Assembly (NCBI RefSeq): GCF_030247185.1
Contig: NC_080570.1
Location: forward strand, 160,926,882-160,990,881
Direction: 5' to 3'
From: Malaya genurostris
Taxonomy: Eukaryota; Arthropoda; Insecta; Diptera; Culicidae
DNA: 64,000 nt
Position numbers and translations under genes: made by a program. Shown piece by piece: positions 45,731 through 57,156 of the stretch. The notes under the pieces were generated by a model. It was not told where the DNA came from and did no database searches. It worked only from the letters and a program-made list of their open reading frames with translations. Each line of letters begins with the position of its first letter. The first letter of the stretch is position 1.

Positions 45731-46109
45731 TGAGAGTGAACGCCATTGATTAGTTCAAAGCTCGCCACTTGAGCAGCGCCGCGATCGCAGAAGAGTTGGT
45801 TGGATTCTTCAATAATTTGGCGCCGCCCAAGCGACAAACACGGAACTAAACAATGACGTTAGCCAGTAATTTTGCTCGTCGTTCAAATTACCCTGAGACA
45901 AAAAAAATCGTCCCGCAAAAGTCCTTCGTTGGCCTAGTGAACGTCCAATACATCGTCACTCTAGATCGTGTTTTTTCAAGTTACGTATGTTACAAGAACT
46001 GAGTAACAATACTTAAAAATATGTTAAATTTTCGGAAAGGAATTGCTCGCGCTATTTGTGGTGATTTTTCAGCTGTTTTGCCCTATTCTTAAGAAAGATG
46101 GAATGAAAT

Positions 46110-46740
46110 AAAATTGTCGGGTTGGTAATGTCACAGACATAATTGGAGGATGTGAATACGAAACATTTACCTCAACATTTCCTAATTTACTTTACTAGTT
46201 CGCTTCCAGTAATTCTAATTGTTGTGGTTTCTATACTATAGTTCGATATTGACGACTAACACATTTTACTACGCGGAACAATTCAGTAAAAATTATATTG
46301 TTCTTTGGAAATATTTTAATGGTTCTCAAAATAACCGTTTTGTGGAATTTATCCGATGTTTACAAGTGTTGAATACTTTTTGCAATCATTTGTTTGTCAT
46401 CACCAGAACTTAACTTCAGGATTTAGAAAATGAAACTAAATTTAAGGACTGCATATGCTCGGAATTCAGTTGCAGAATATTGGTTAGGAATCCATATCAA
46501 GAATTCCGTTTATGAATATAATTCTAGAAATCTGTAACTGAGCTAATTTTCGAGATGAGCTGAAATTGAATTTCGAACCTGAATTAGGGATCTGAATTCA
46601 GTTCCAAAATCTAGTTCCCGAATTCATGTTCCGTTTTTAGCTCCAACATGCAGGTTTTTAATTCTGAATCTAAGCCCAGGAAGTAAATTCAAGCACAGAT
46701 TTGCTAATTGAAGGTGACTGTTTGCCATGACGTCCGAAAA
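46110..46740 (-). mobile_element. Decayed HINE-like copy
   Basis: Starts with a diverged family 3' end (GGTAATGTCACAGACATAAT, then GATGTGAATACGAA). It continues with degenerate 'gaattcagttccaaaatc' text like the 25190-25560 region. No promoter is left that I can see. Confidence 0.5.
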
Positions 46741-47985
46741 GCGAACGTGAGCACGGCCAGGTTAAACACCTACTTTTCTAGAAATCAAAGATTGGTCTCT
46801 CTTTTTTCCTTTGGTTGATGGCGCTGGACTGGTACAACGTTACTGTCAAAGCAACGCTAGGAACAATTGGGTAGATGAAAGTGTTTTTTTATTTTGCACA
46901 ACTATTTGAAAATAAATTTTTAACCTACACATGTTTACAAGAAACAGCACGTGTTTCATTCGTATCATCTTGTTTCTTAGTGATCCGAGAAACGCTCAAC
47001 GCCCACTAACGCCTCCATGCATCCAGTGAGATATCTGTCAGTTGGCCCAAAGAGGACTTTTAATGAATGGAAGCTTATTTTTTCCATGGTTATAGCCAGC
47101 AAAATTTATGGTGACCTCAGAAAGGCTATTATCTTTTTATTCAAACTCATAAAATCTCCCGAAAACCTCAGCCAATGAACTGATAAGCATTGTAGTCTGT
47201 AATTAGGCACAATGGCGTCGGTGTCATTTTGAGGAGCTAGTTTTCTAGGTTACTACAGTAGCTTCTGTAACACGCCAGCTAGTCGGATTCGTGCGTTCGG
47301 TCGTAAAACAGATCCCGTTTGATTGCCGGGCAGCGACTCCCGGAACAGTTATTGCATTTTGTGCAAAACCAATATACAGTGGAAGATATCAGTCCAGGTT
47401 CAACAAAACCTGCCTGTTCCTTCATGCCAAGCAGTATCCGTGATTGTGAGATAATTGAAATTCTCCGCACGAGAAATTTTGTCGCTGTTTTTTTCTCATT
47501 CAAACCTTTAAGGAATGGTGAAAAGACACGAAATGTAATCGGCTTTTACGTTAAAAACTCTGTGATTTTTTCAGTCATTCATGATCAAATGTTTTCTGAT
47601 TCAAAACATGCAAAACTGTGGGTAGTAGAGATAAAGAAATGTTCACTCAACGTTTTTTTTTTGCTCTGTTCCACATTTACGTAAATTTTGTAACGAAATC
47701 CGCCAATAAAAATATTCTATTGGCCAAATGAATGCTGACTTAGCTTTAATGTCAGACCACATCGTAACTAAACGAAAGCAAAAGAGAAAAAAAAAACATT
47801 TCCACAGTTTTCAGCCACCTTTTTCAGTCCTGCAGTAGACCATTAAATGTTGTTCCAACCCAAAATAAATGAACGAGTTCCGTGAACATACTGTAGGCAA
47901 TTTACTTAGTTGCAAAATAAAACCGAAATAAACGCACCAAAATAAAAAAAGGACACTTGTTTCGGGTGCCGGAAAGTTAGATTTT
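46741..47985. other. Intergenic, no gene recognised
   Basis: The frame 47319-47684 (121 codons, + strand) overlaps one on the other strand; neither carries a motif I recognise. Confidence 0.4.
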
Positions 47986-48070
47986 ATCACCCTGACGTGA
48001 CGGAATTAATCAGTTTGATTGGCCAGAGTTGGTATACGCTTACGGGTTATAACTGACACATCAGGGTGAT
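47986..48070. mobile_element. Tiny MITE-like palindrome (85 bp)
   Basis: The ends ATCACCCTGACGTG and CACATCAGGGTGAT are inverted repeats (14 bp, one mismatch). No clear target duplication. Another inverted pair, CTAACCGGGA / TCCGGGTTAG, lies at 48169-48207. Confidence 0.45.
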
Positions 48071-48380
48071 TCAAGGCGATAACGGCAAAACCGTTGGAAA
48101 TATTTCCAGCATTTTGTACTTGTTATAGATACAATAGGAGGATATTGTTTTTGGAATAGTATCCTATACTAACCGGGACCATAAAAAAATATTGTTCCGG
48201 GTTAGTGTTTTAACATTTTATGACAGCTCAGATTTACGTTCCCATTGATTCGGTCCATTGACACCGAAAATTATCTTGTTCTTGCCAATTGTAGCAGGAT
48301 TAAGACTCAATCAATGACAACTTTGATGATAAGAAGTCTATTAGTGAACGAAATCCTTTCTGACCAATTCCTACACACTT

Positions 48381-48605
48381 TTTTTCGCTGAATCTCGGCA
48401 AAATAATTGCCGAGATTTTCATCGCCGAGTACTCGGTAATCATCTCAGCAAAAGATAAAACTGCGGAGTATCGACAATCTCAAATTTGACAAACGTCAGT
48501 TATAACCGAAATTGTCAGCATAAAGTTTACTGTCTGTGTGGTATAAACTAATTACTGATTGTTCGGCAAAAGTAACAACGAATTACTGAGCCTTCAGCAA
48601 CTAAA
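48381..48605. mobile_element. Palindrome-rich MITE remnant
   Basis: The left part contains the hairpin AATCTCGGCAAAATAATTGC followed by CGAGATT, then further CTCGGTAA / TCTCAGCA motifs. The right end (TTACTGAGCCTTCAGCAAC) is loosely inverted to the left tip (CGCTGAATCTCGGC). Rated as a probable MITE only. Confidence 0.35.
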
Positions 48606-49108
48606 AGATCAAGATTTCATTTTAATTCCATATAAACACAAAAAGTATACATTACATTACTTATGTTTCGGCGACGCACAATTGTAAAATGTGCAAATAA
48701 TTTGTAGTTATTATACTTACTGGATAGATCGTAGATTCTTACGGCTTTCTTTTGGACTAATTGCAATTTTTCTAATGACCATTTCGTCAGAAAATAACTG
48801 CGTAGCGCCAAACGAAAAGCAATTTTCTCACATCGCTGCGCAGCAATCGCAGAGAAGTGGGCTGGATTTCTCAATTTCAACTGGTGCTGGAATGCAGTCA
48901 GATTTCTATCGGTTTCCGGAATTTCTCAAAAGCTGGTTAACGCGAGACAAGTATTCGATTCGATATTAACCTATATAGAAACATTTTTGGACTTATTATT
49001 AGTTGATTCGTTGATAATTATGCAAAATGTGACATTTGATGAATTTGCATAACTCTTCTGTGACTGCTGTGCCGCCCTAGTGGCAAGCGTTCAACTACAT
49101 GTACTTAT
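48606..49108. other. Intergenic, with small inverted ~650-bp-family scraps
   Basis: 48815-48870 contains 'cgctgcgcagcaatcgcaga' followed by 'gaagtgggctgga', a scrambled piece of the ~650-bp family. No gene. Confidence 0.35.
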
Positions 49109-49754
49109 TTGAAGGATCCAACCAATTCTTTTGCGATCGCTGCGCTGCCCGAGTGGCGAGCTTTGAACTATGTAAGCAATGGTGATAATTTTCAGATTCG
49201 AACAAAATGCAAAGTTTTTATTATTTTCTCTTATGAATCGAATACTAACATACAAAAACGTGTGAAAATTTGATTAAAAAATCGATCATTAATGATTCAG
49301 TAACTTTCCGTGGTATGTTTGATTGATATTTATGAAGAAATCGTAACATGAAATACCGAATTCGAAGAAGTGAGGTTGGGTACTGTTTAAATATCTGGGA
49401 TATTTTTTGTTTTTTGGGTTGGATTTTGAGATTAATTGATAAATTGTGATAAAAAGTTTTATGACTGGTCTATTTACTCATGTTTTATCATCTAAATCAA
49501 ATCTGTATGTGAACTGAAAATTTCAAATTTCATCCGAGATTGTCAAGAGTATACGACAATTTGAAATTATATGTTTGATGACAACACGTGAATAATCGTT
49601 TTTTTTACCCATATTTGTAAGGTTTTGCCATCTGCATTCTTTCAAACTCAAGTAAATTGAAAAATTCGTCAAAACTTTCTCTAAATACATGAGATATGTC
49701 AAAACAATCACCATAACGCTATCTCGTGGTGACCACGCAGATTGGATTGTTCAA
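49109..49754 (+). repeat. ~650-bp repeat family, copy 1
   Basis: Begins TTGAAGGATCCAACCA and ends TGATTGGATTGTTCAA-type text (TTGGATTGTTCAA at 49742-49754); the two tips are imperfect inverted repeats (GAA[GC]AATCCAA[CT]CA). It contains 'cgctgcgctgcccgagtggc', 'aagaagtgaggttgggtact' and 'accataacgctatctcgtgg'. Non-coding. Confidence 0.6.
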
Positions 49755-49776
49755 TTGAAGATGAGAGGAAAACCAA

Positions 49777-50203
49777 TTGAAGAATCCAGTCAACTCTTCT
49801 GCGATCGCTGCGCTGCTCAAGCGGCGAGCTTTGAACTAAGCAATGGTGATAATTTTCAGATTTTGCTTGAAGATTCGAAAAAAATGACGGGTTTTAATTT
49901 TTTTTCTTTTGAATAACATATAGGTATGCAAATTTGGTAAAAACATCGATCATTATGTTTCCTTTCCATTAACTTTCCGCGAAATGTCTGATTTATATTT
50001 AAAAAGAAATCGTTAGATGAAATATTAAATTCGAAGAAGTGAGGTTGGGTACTGTTTTCATATCTGGGAAATTCTTTGTTTTATGGTTGGATTTTGAGAT
50101 TAATTGATAAATTATGATCAAAAGTTGTTTTATTCGTTTATTTTCTCATGTTGTATCATCTAAATCAAATCTGTATGTGAACTGAAAATTTCAAATTTCA
50201 TCC
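49777..50203 (+). repeat. ~650-bp repeat family, copy 2 (3'-truncated)
   Basis: Starts only 22 bp after copy 1, in the same orientation; covers the first ~430 bp of the unit and stops at 'caaatttcatcc'. Confidence 0.6.
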
Positions 50204-51106
50204 AACACAAATGTTCGTTACTTATTTGGTACTGTTAGAATATGGGAATATTGTCTTTCATTCTATACGAATATTTTGTAAGTACACGTGAAAATTAAGG
50301 AGATATCTAGGACAGGACCAGACAACTGGCTTCTTTTTCCAGAAAAATATTTCTCTTCTTATTCCGGTTGCTCCCTGCTGTAAATAATAAATGCCTCGCG
50401 ATCACTGTTGCCAGTAGAGATAATTATTCATTCTGAAAACTTTCTCCCCTTATAACATGCAATTATTTATCATTTAAAAACACTTAGACAAATGTTATAT
50501 CGGTCAAAAATATAGCTCTGGATTCATTTTGATCAGATGTTTGTTTTGAAGAAAACGTTTAGTTGAAACAGTTTAATAAAATTTTTCTAAAACACTCAAT
50601 TTTGGGTAATTAATTCTTGCAGCTTTATTAACTAAAGTAGGTATTCAACATATTATATTTGAGAAAAATAATAACATACAGAAGTATACAAAGATTCGGT
50701 GCTATTCTCAACCAACATAATCAATATTCTCGTCCATATCACACTTCGTGATTTCAGGCTTTCTCATTGTATCATCCAGTGATTGTTAAATGTACTCGTA
50801 TACTTTCCACATTGACAAGACTTAAAAACAAATTGAATTTAAATCTTATTGGAATTAATAATTTTGGAAAGATGATCCAAAAAATAAAATATCCAATATC
50901 AAGCTACACTGTTACCGACGATATTGACAACACTTTTTCTACCACCCTGCAGTAATATTGATTTCAACAACTTGTACTTGTTTATGTCAATTTCAACCAA
51001 TCACGAGCTGGTCCGAAATTGGTCCTAAAAGTGGATTAACAATTGTCAGGTCCTGTCCTAGGGAGATATTAACAAAAGAGAAAGTAAACAGAGAGAAACT
51101 CTCATT
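50204..51106. other. Intergenic, nothing recognised
   Basis: AT-rich DNA; the frame 50767-50955 has no recognisable motif. Confidence 0.4.
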
Positions 51107-52090
51107 GTTTTATGCAGAGATGCCAGGTGAAAATTTCAAATATCTGCAGACAGGGTTTAAAAAGTCTGTAAATGTGAAAAAAAAAATCTGCAGTTAGCAA
51201 GCATGCCTTGCTGGCAGCAATTCTCTATTGAAGAATTCAACCAACTCTTTTGCGATCGCAGCGCTGCCCGAGTGGTGAGCTTTGAACTAAGCGATGGTGA
51301 AAATTTTCAGATTTTGCTTGAAGATTCGAACAAAATGCAGGGTTTTTATTATTTTTTCTTATGAATCGAATACTAACATACAAAAACGTGTGAAAATTTG
51401 GTAAAAAAATCGATCATTAATGATTCAGTAACTTTCCGTGGTATGTTTGATTGATATTTATGGAGAAATCGTAACATGATATACCAAATTCGAAGAAGTG
51501 AGGTTGGGTACTGTTTTCATATCTGGGATATTCTTTGTTTTTTGGGTTGGATTTTGAGATTAATTGATAAATTATGATCAAAAGTTTTATGACTAGTCTA
51601 TTTACTCATGTTTTATCATCTAAATCAAATCTGTATGTGAACTGAACATTTCAAATTTCATCCTAGATTGTCAAGAGTATAGGACAATTTGAAATCATAT
51701 GTTTGATTACAACACGTGAATAATCGTTTTTCTTACCCATATTTGTAAGGTTTTGCCATCTGCATTCTTTCAAACTCAGGTAAATTGATAAAAACGTCAA
51801 AAAATTTTCTAAATACATGGGATATGTCAAAACAATCACCATAACGCTATCTCGTGGTGACCACGCTGATTGGATTGTTCAATTAAGTATGACACGCAAA
51901 ACTGATTTGGCGAGCAAAAAAAAAAAGGTCGGGGCAATTTCAAAAGTCCGTAAATTTGGACGAAAGGCTGCGAAAAACTCGATTTTCAAAAGTCTGCAAA
52001 TGTCTGCACAACAAAAAATGTCAGCAGCACTATGACCGAAATCTGCAGTTTTACAGACAAATCTGCAGATCTGGCATCTCTGGTTTTATG
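51107..52090. mobile_element. hAT-type MITE carrying a nested ~650-bp repeat
   Basis: Element 51115-52082 begins CAGAGATGCCAG and ends CTGGCATCTCTG, with perfect 8-bp target duplications GTTTTATG (51107-51114, 52083-52090). Subterminal regions carry 'aatctgcag' motifs. 51228-51882 inside it is a full ~650-bp family copy, so that repeat inserted into this MITE. Confidence 0.85.
51228..51882 (+). repeat. ~650-bp repeat family, copy 3
   Basis: The most complete unit, starting TTGAAGAATTCAACCAAC and ending GATTGGATTGTTCAA. Used here as the family reference. Confidence 0.65.
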
Positions 52091-53627
52091 TGACCTTATG
52101 AATTGTTGACGCCGATATCTGTTTCGTAGAGTTTGGTCTACTTAGGGCATATTCAGTAGTGTTTTAGTTCTAGATGCATAATTTATGCCAGTCACAAAAT
52201 TTAAATCTTTATTTTATAACAAGAAAAACTGGCAGCCCCAGCAGTGTTTTATTCGTGTTTCAAATATACAAAAAATAGAACGGCATCGTAGACCAGTTTT
52301 AAATTTGACAGAAGAACTGGTCGAATAAATAAAACTAGAACGGCTTGCTGGGGATACGTTTGTTCCAGTTTCTGTTCTATTTTAGATCTTCCATATAGAA
52401 CTTCTAGCTGCTGAATTTGCTCTTATGTTTCCTAACATGTTAGGGGACAGCTGTGTTTCTAATATGAAAAAAAAATTATCACGTACTTTCGCCTTCTGAT
52501 GCCACTCCAAATTCAATATCGACAGATGCCAACATGGGTTAGGCTTTTAATCAATGTTTCAAAGAAAACGGCTGGCCTGCAATCGTCGGCTACTACATCG
52601 GAAATCCTGTCGAAAGCACGGCTGACGGTTCGCCTAGAAGTGGACAGAATTGAATTACCTCTGGATAATGGGCGAACTCTCGTTTGAAACGATTTCATTC
52701 TTCTTCTTTGTCTATCTATGTTTTCGAAAAACGTGATCTCAGTGCACGATGGCCTACTTCGATGACATCTCGCTTTCGTATTCCAGCAGTTATAGTTTTT
52801 AATTTTACGGTGCTGCCGTCGAGTCCGAGTCGAGTGGGAAACGAATTAGCATGCAGTACGCTATGCCATTGGGTAGGCTAAATGATAGCCAGAAATAGGA
52901 CCATTGATTACCGCTTTGAAAACACTTACGATTTCGCGACCTTAGTTGACAACGGAAACATCAGCAGGTAAAACGCTACATCAGCCGATCGGCCGCTGTC
53001 ACCCACACTAGGCACGTCGGCTATTGCCAATTCAAGTTGATTGCATTATCTATATTGTTCAGCAGATGCGAACGTTCTCGTCTTTCCTCCTTTTCCACAC
53101 GCTATCAGGTCCCATTAGAGATGGCAATTGTTTTCGATTTCAGAATTCAATTGTCATTCAAGGATGAATCCGTGTTCGATCTCAGTTTGTGAAGACGTTC
53201 ATCTTTGATTGTCGAGACTGTAAGGCATATAGCAGAATAGCTAATATTCTGAAAGTCCTATTATCTTATTAATAGATTCCAGCTTGCTTCAGATGAAAGT
53301 CAACGAAAAAAACAATTTTTCTATGGAGCTTTCTTGAATATCTACAGAACTGGTAACCCTGCCTACGAATTTGACAACGAGAAGCAAAAAAAAAAACTAA
53401 CGGATGAAAGTAAAATCAATTTTGCGAAATTTTTTTAGAGCTTCGTTCAAAAAAATTAATTTAAATGTTCTGCATATTCCATAAATTCGAACAACATTTT
53501 GTAATTGTTTCGTGGAAAAATATTGATCAATAATGCGGTGAGGAAGTATTATCCAGAACACGTGTCTGCGATGTCCACTGTTTCATAGCGCGAAATCCAA
53601 GTAATATTGTTGAAATAGATGTTTTGC
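52091..53627. other. Intergenic, with a possible 118-bp MITE at 52236-52353
   Basis: 52236-52353 has ends CCCCAGCA / TGCTGGGG plus inverted 'gttttattcg' text but no target duplication. 52499-52900 is GC-richer with frames on both strands; I recognise none. Confidence 0.35.
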
Positions 53628-53759
53628 TAGACCCCAACGTTTTAATTTGATTTCTTTCTATTTGTATTTTCTTTTATTTTTGATGAAAACATCCGTTGTT
53701 TTGTGGCTGTAAAAACTCTCCAAAGTAACGTAAAACGAAAAGGAATACGTTGGGGTTAG
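53628..53759. mobile_element. 126-bp MITE with 3-bp TAG duplication
   Basis: Element 53631-53756 has perfect 9-bp tips ACCCCAACG / CGTTGGGGT flanked by TAG (53628-53630, 53757-53759). Too short to assign a superfamily. Confidence 0.6.
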
Positions 53760-54914
53760 GTTTTTATATGTAGAAAGTGTGTGCCAAATTTGAAAATAAT
53801 GTGTGAAATAGTTGACGGTAATCACGGACTTTTGAAACGTGTTTGAAAATGCGTTTAAAGTCTATAAAATCGAAAAAAAATTATCCTTCCACGGGGGGCG
53901 CGTAGGGCCTAACACTTTCGAAAAATCATATTTTTCCTTTGTGTTTTGTTATAATTAAACATTTCCAGAATGTTTTGTCAAATTTTCAAGTCAATCTAAG
54001 CAGAACTTTTGGACCTGTGTGCCGAACTCTTGCCTGTTTGTATTATGAGATAAGGAAAGATAAAGGCCTATAATTTCCCGAGTTTTATGCCGATAGGTTT
54101 GAAAATTTTACAAAATATTCTTTAAATGTTTTATTATAAGAAAATGCAAAAAAAAAATAAAGGATTTCAGATGAAATAAATGTAAAAAATATTACAAAAC
54201 ACCGAATTCGAAAATTTCCTATTCAAAATTGCCAACGATACCAGAAACATGGGAACTCATGCAGGAACAGTTCCAATCTGTAAAATAACGGAAATGAAAT
54301 TGAATATCCATCACAAAAGGCAGCGTAATTCCGCGTATTTGAAACGCCATTGTTTTATTGGAATATCCGTATACATATTAGAAGCACTTGCTGGTGTTTT
54401 TCTTTTTTCGAGGTAGTCTACGAAAATTATACTATGACAAATCCAAAGAACCGACTTCATAACCATTCCGCCAGGTCGTTTCAGTTTATTGTCTGTTAAT
54501 CATACTGTTCTTTGGCGTATAATAGTGAATCTAGGCCTCGGTCAACAGAAACCGTGCATCAGAATTAGCGAACATGCTTCCGAAGTGTGCTTGCGTTCTT
54601 CTTTTTAATCCTGAGTATGCAAGTGCGGCCGGACATGTTCTTCATTCGTGGAATCTAGCTAAAACTATGATATGTTTGTTCAGTACAAATCCTTATGACA
54701 CATTCTGGTTATCCAGTACCCTTTCCTTTAATTTTGACATTGATGTTTGTATTCGCAATAGAAGACTTGCCGCTGCGGGCTTCTCTCGGAACCACTTCCG
54801 GTTTTGAAATTATAAAACTTTTCCAACATGTAGGTCCTATTAGTTGATGGCCAAACTAAGTGGTTTATGCTATAACGGTTCCAAAAGTACCGGAAGTAGT
54901 GGTCAAATGAATGT
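53760..54914. other. Intergenic, no gene recognised
   Basis: AT-rich. The frame 54574-54807 has no known motif. 54790-54900 has an inverted pair (ACCACTTCCGG / CCGGAAGTAGTGGT) that may be repeat-derived. Confidence 0.4.
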
Positions 54915-55128
54915 AAAAAGCCTTGGTATTACATTCCTGTAGTGGAATTTGACCCTCTGTTTCAACAGACTTCGCAGCCGATTCAGAGTGTACAGAACCA
55001 GTGCATGGCTAGTGCTACGATTCTACTGACACTACAAATCCTTCCAGGTCGGGGCTCGAACATACGACAACTGGTTTGTAAGACCAGCGCCCTATGCATT
55101 GAACCGCCAACCCGAGTCAAATGAATGT
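54915..55128 (-). repeat. tRNA-Val-like SINE, best copy
   Basis: On the minus strand the head reads as a tRNA: GGTTGGCGGTTCAATGCATA, an anticodon arm TGGT-CTTACAA-ACCA with TAC in the loop, and the B box TGTTCGAGCCC. Then come the core AGTGTCAGTAGAATCGTAGC and a 3' part (aaacagagggtcaaattcc, then aggaatgtaataccaaggc). It resembles Aedes tRNA-derived SINEs of the Feilai kind; the exact family is uncertain. Confidence 0.7.
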
Positions 55129-55530
55129 ATAAATAGTATATATCAAACCACCCGATGAAAGTGTCCGCTTTCGGAAGGGGCCAGGGCCCCTTCTTTTGGG
55201 TACCTGTCTGACGCATTTTAAAATTATTCAGAGCTTTGATATGTACTAAAATTAGAAGCATCACTCTTCACAAGATTTTTTTACAGCGCATACGGTACTC
55301 AAATTGCGGGGCTATAACTTGTGCTTTAAGAAAAGATATATGGTACAGGCAGAGAAAAAAAAAACGCAACAGAATCAAGCCTTGACAGTCTTCCATAATC
55401 TCTTGGAGCTCCGCCCGCAGCTTTGGATTGAATTCTTTCGGTAAACCTAAAGTATCGTATGAAAAAGAGTAAAATGGAGAACGATTCGTTTAAACGAAAT
55501 TGTTACAGTTTGCTTTAAGCGATTTCTTTT

Positions 55531-55911
55531 GTGAAAACATTAACGGTATCCGATTTTACCCCTCTGCTCCGTTGGATCCCAGTCAGTTTTACCCGAATGC
55601 CGTCGTCGACACATTCCAGATTTCACGCCACGGTGACCGCCCCGGAGAGGTTTCTCACCCTGACGGTTAATTTATTTACGATCAACCCTTGCGAGCTGCA
55701 CGGTCAAGCCGGTGAAGCTAACCGACATTATTGCTGTGCCCCGGACGATGTTGTGAAATCAGCAAAGAGGCCTTTTGTGACCATTATTTTCGACCGTCGG
55801 TCAGAATTGAATGGTTATGGTCAGGTCCGCGAGTGGTTCCCTGTTTGGGTCCCCTCTCTATCTCTCTCTCGCTCTGTCGATAAGGAAAAAGTCATTAAAA
55901 ACAGCACTTGA
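55531..55911 (+). CDS. Unrecognised GC-rich open frame
   Basis: A frame of 126 codons in a segment clearly GC-richer than its surroundings. From 55550 to 55800 the third positions are mostly G or C, as in the receptor exon. The text includes THSRFHATVTAPERFLTLTV and NPCELHGQAGEANRHYCCAP, which suggests a folded Cys-containing segment. I recognise no family. It might be an exon of a host gene or a captured gene fragment; it lacks obvious splice sites that I can defend. Confidence 0.25.
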   Translation: MKTLTVSDFTPLLRWIPVSFTRMPSSTHSRFHATVTAPERFLTLTVNLFTINPCELHGQAGEANRHYCCAPDDVVKSAKRPFVTIIFDRRSELNGYGQVREWFPVWVPSLSLSRSVDKEKVIKNST

Positions 55912-56273
55912 ATCTAGGGCAGAAGTGCTGTTTTTAGAGGGAAGCACTGAAGCATAGTTTTGATTTGTCTGTATGAGAGCTAGAATGACCGGAGCCGAGG
56001 GTAGAATGGATTTTGAGAGATGTTCTAGCCAATTTTGAATAAAACTGCTAGTAGGAATCATTAAAATTTGAAAGTACTTGCGGACTCGTTGAGGCTGATA
56101 AAATTTTCTATAATGCTACTACGGTTAGGTAAGTAAATTTCGCTAATTATGGTCTTAAATGCGTCAAATAAAGGCCTTTCAAGGCTACTTGATCACGAAA
56201 ATCGATTGATTCTCTGTTTCTACCCGAACTGCTGTCAAATGTATGAATTTGACAACAATTGGGGTCGGAACTG
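55912..56273. other. Intergenic, nothing recognised
   Basis: No motif of note up to the start of the next element. Confidence 0.4.
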
Positions 56274-57143
56274 CACTCAAAATAATAATCATATTATAGT
56301 TACGTGCAAAGTTATGTGAATATTTTCCACCCTACTTTTCACGTAGGTTTTAATGGACTGACATTTAAAAGCTGTTTAATGCATAATCCAGGAAAAGTTA
56401 CGTGTTTCATAGGTAAAATGTAATGTAGTGTTCATATCACATTTATCTATCAGTTCATATCAAATTTAGATACCAGAAAATCACTATTTTATATATTGGT
56501 TGAAGTCAAAAGGGAGATTTCAGATTTTGATATAAATCTATGAGATGAAAAATGCCATGAAATATAAAACATTTATTTCAGAAAATTGTCATATAATTCC
56601 AATGGCTTAAAAAGCAACTAATAACGTCGTGGTATCTCAAATCGACAAGCCTCCAGAAATCGTTTTTGTTGTCACTGCCATCCAACCGAAGCCGAAGTCG
56701 AGATCCAAGAACTCCCACAACATTACCGATGCAGGTTGAAGTCGCATTACATGGTTCCAGTGTCTCTAGCTTTATACCGACGGCCTGTTTGAAGCATTCG
56801 GCTGGAACGGGTAAACTTCCGGACTCACGCAGGCACTCGGTCCAGTTGAACACATGGAAACTTTCAAACTGGAATGGTCCGGTCGATGGAGTAAAAAATT
56901 GTAATTAAATAACTTTTCTCACAAATATTTACACTACTTACACTTCGAGGGCCACTGCTCGCCATTTTCAAAATCGAGTATTTCACACTGGAAATTCACG
57001 TAGATTGTTTGACGGTTGGTCAATTCACGTAAACCTAAACCTTATGTGATGACTCTATTCATTTTATGGGATGTTCAATTTGACATTTGAAACCATTCTA
57101 CGTGATTTTTCAAGTGAATCAAACGAGAATTTTTATTTGAGTG
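56274..57143. mobile_element. DNA transposon/MITE carrying a captured gene fragment
   Basis: Tips CACTCAAAATAAT (56274) and its imperfect reverse complement ATTTTTATTTGAGTG (ends 57143). Subterminal DNA on both sides has repeated ACGTG / CACGT motifs in opposing orientation. Both ends are flanked by TG, a weak 2-bp duplication. The central ~370 bp is a piece of an MBT-repeat gene including an intron. CACTA-like assignment is only a guess from the CACT tip. Confidence 0.6.
56590..56985 (-). pseudogene. MBT-repeat gene fragment (Scm/SCMH1-like), two exons
   Basis: Two exon pieces are separated by a 73-bp intron (56941-56869; donor GTAAGT, acceptor CCATTCCAG) and join in frame. The upstream piece reads CEILDFENGEQWPSK; the downstream one FESFHVFNWTECLRES, SGSLPVPAECFKQ, then GIKLETLEPCNATSTC and VVGVLGSRLRLRLDGSDN ending KNDFWRLVD. 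This is the first half of a malignant-brain-tumour (MBT) repeat, very like Polycomb protein Scm, in which MBT repeats bind methyl-lysine. About nine residues expected between CFKQA and GIKLE are missing. After VD the text stops matching and ends at a stop near 56580. Fragment only, so a pseudogene unless spliced into a chimeric transcript. Confidence 0.75.
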
Positions 57144-57156
57144 TGGATTAGTTTTA

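Larger units (their letters stand above)
44300..45812 (-). repeat. ~650-bp repeat family copy, interrupted by a SINE and a MITE
   Basis: In reverse orientation, 44300-44440, 44880-45040 and 45735-45812 align with consecutive parts of the unit defined at 51228-51882. A tRNA-like SINE lies in the first gap and a MITE (45050-45730) in the second. The segment opposite the second gap is lost. Confidence 0.6.

Noticed and set aside
55000..55128. Functional tRNA-Val gene
   Set aside because: The tRNA-like head is followed directly by SINE core and tail and lacks a convincing acceptor stem; a diverged second copy exists at 15820.
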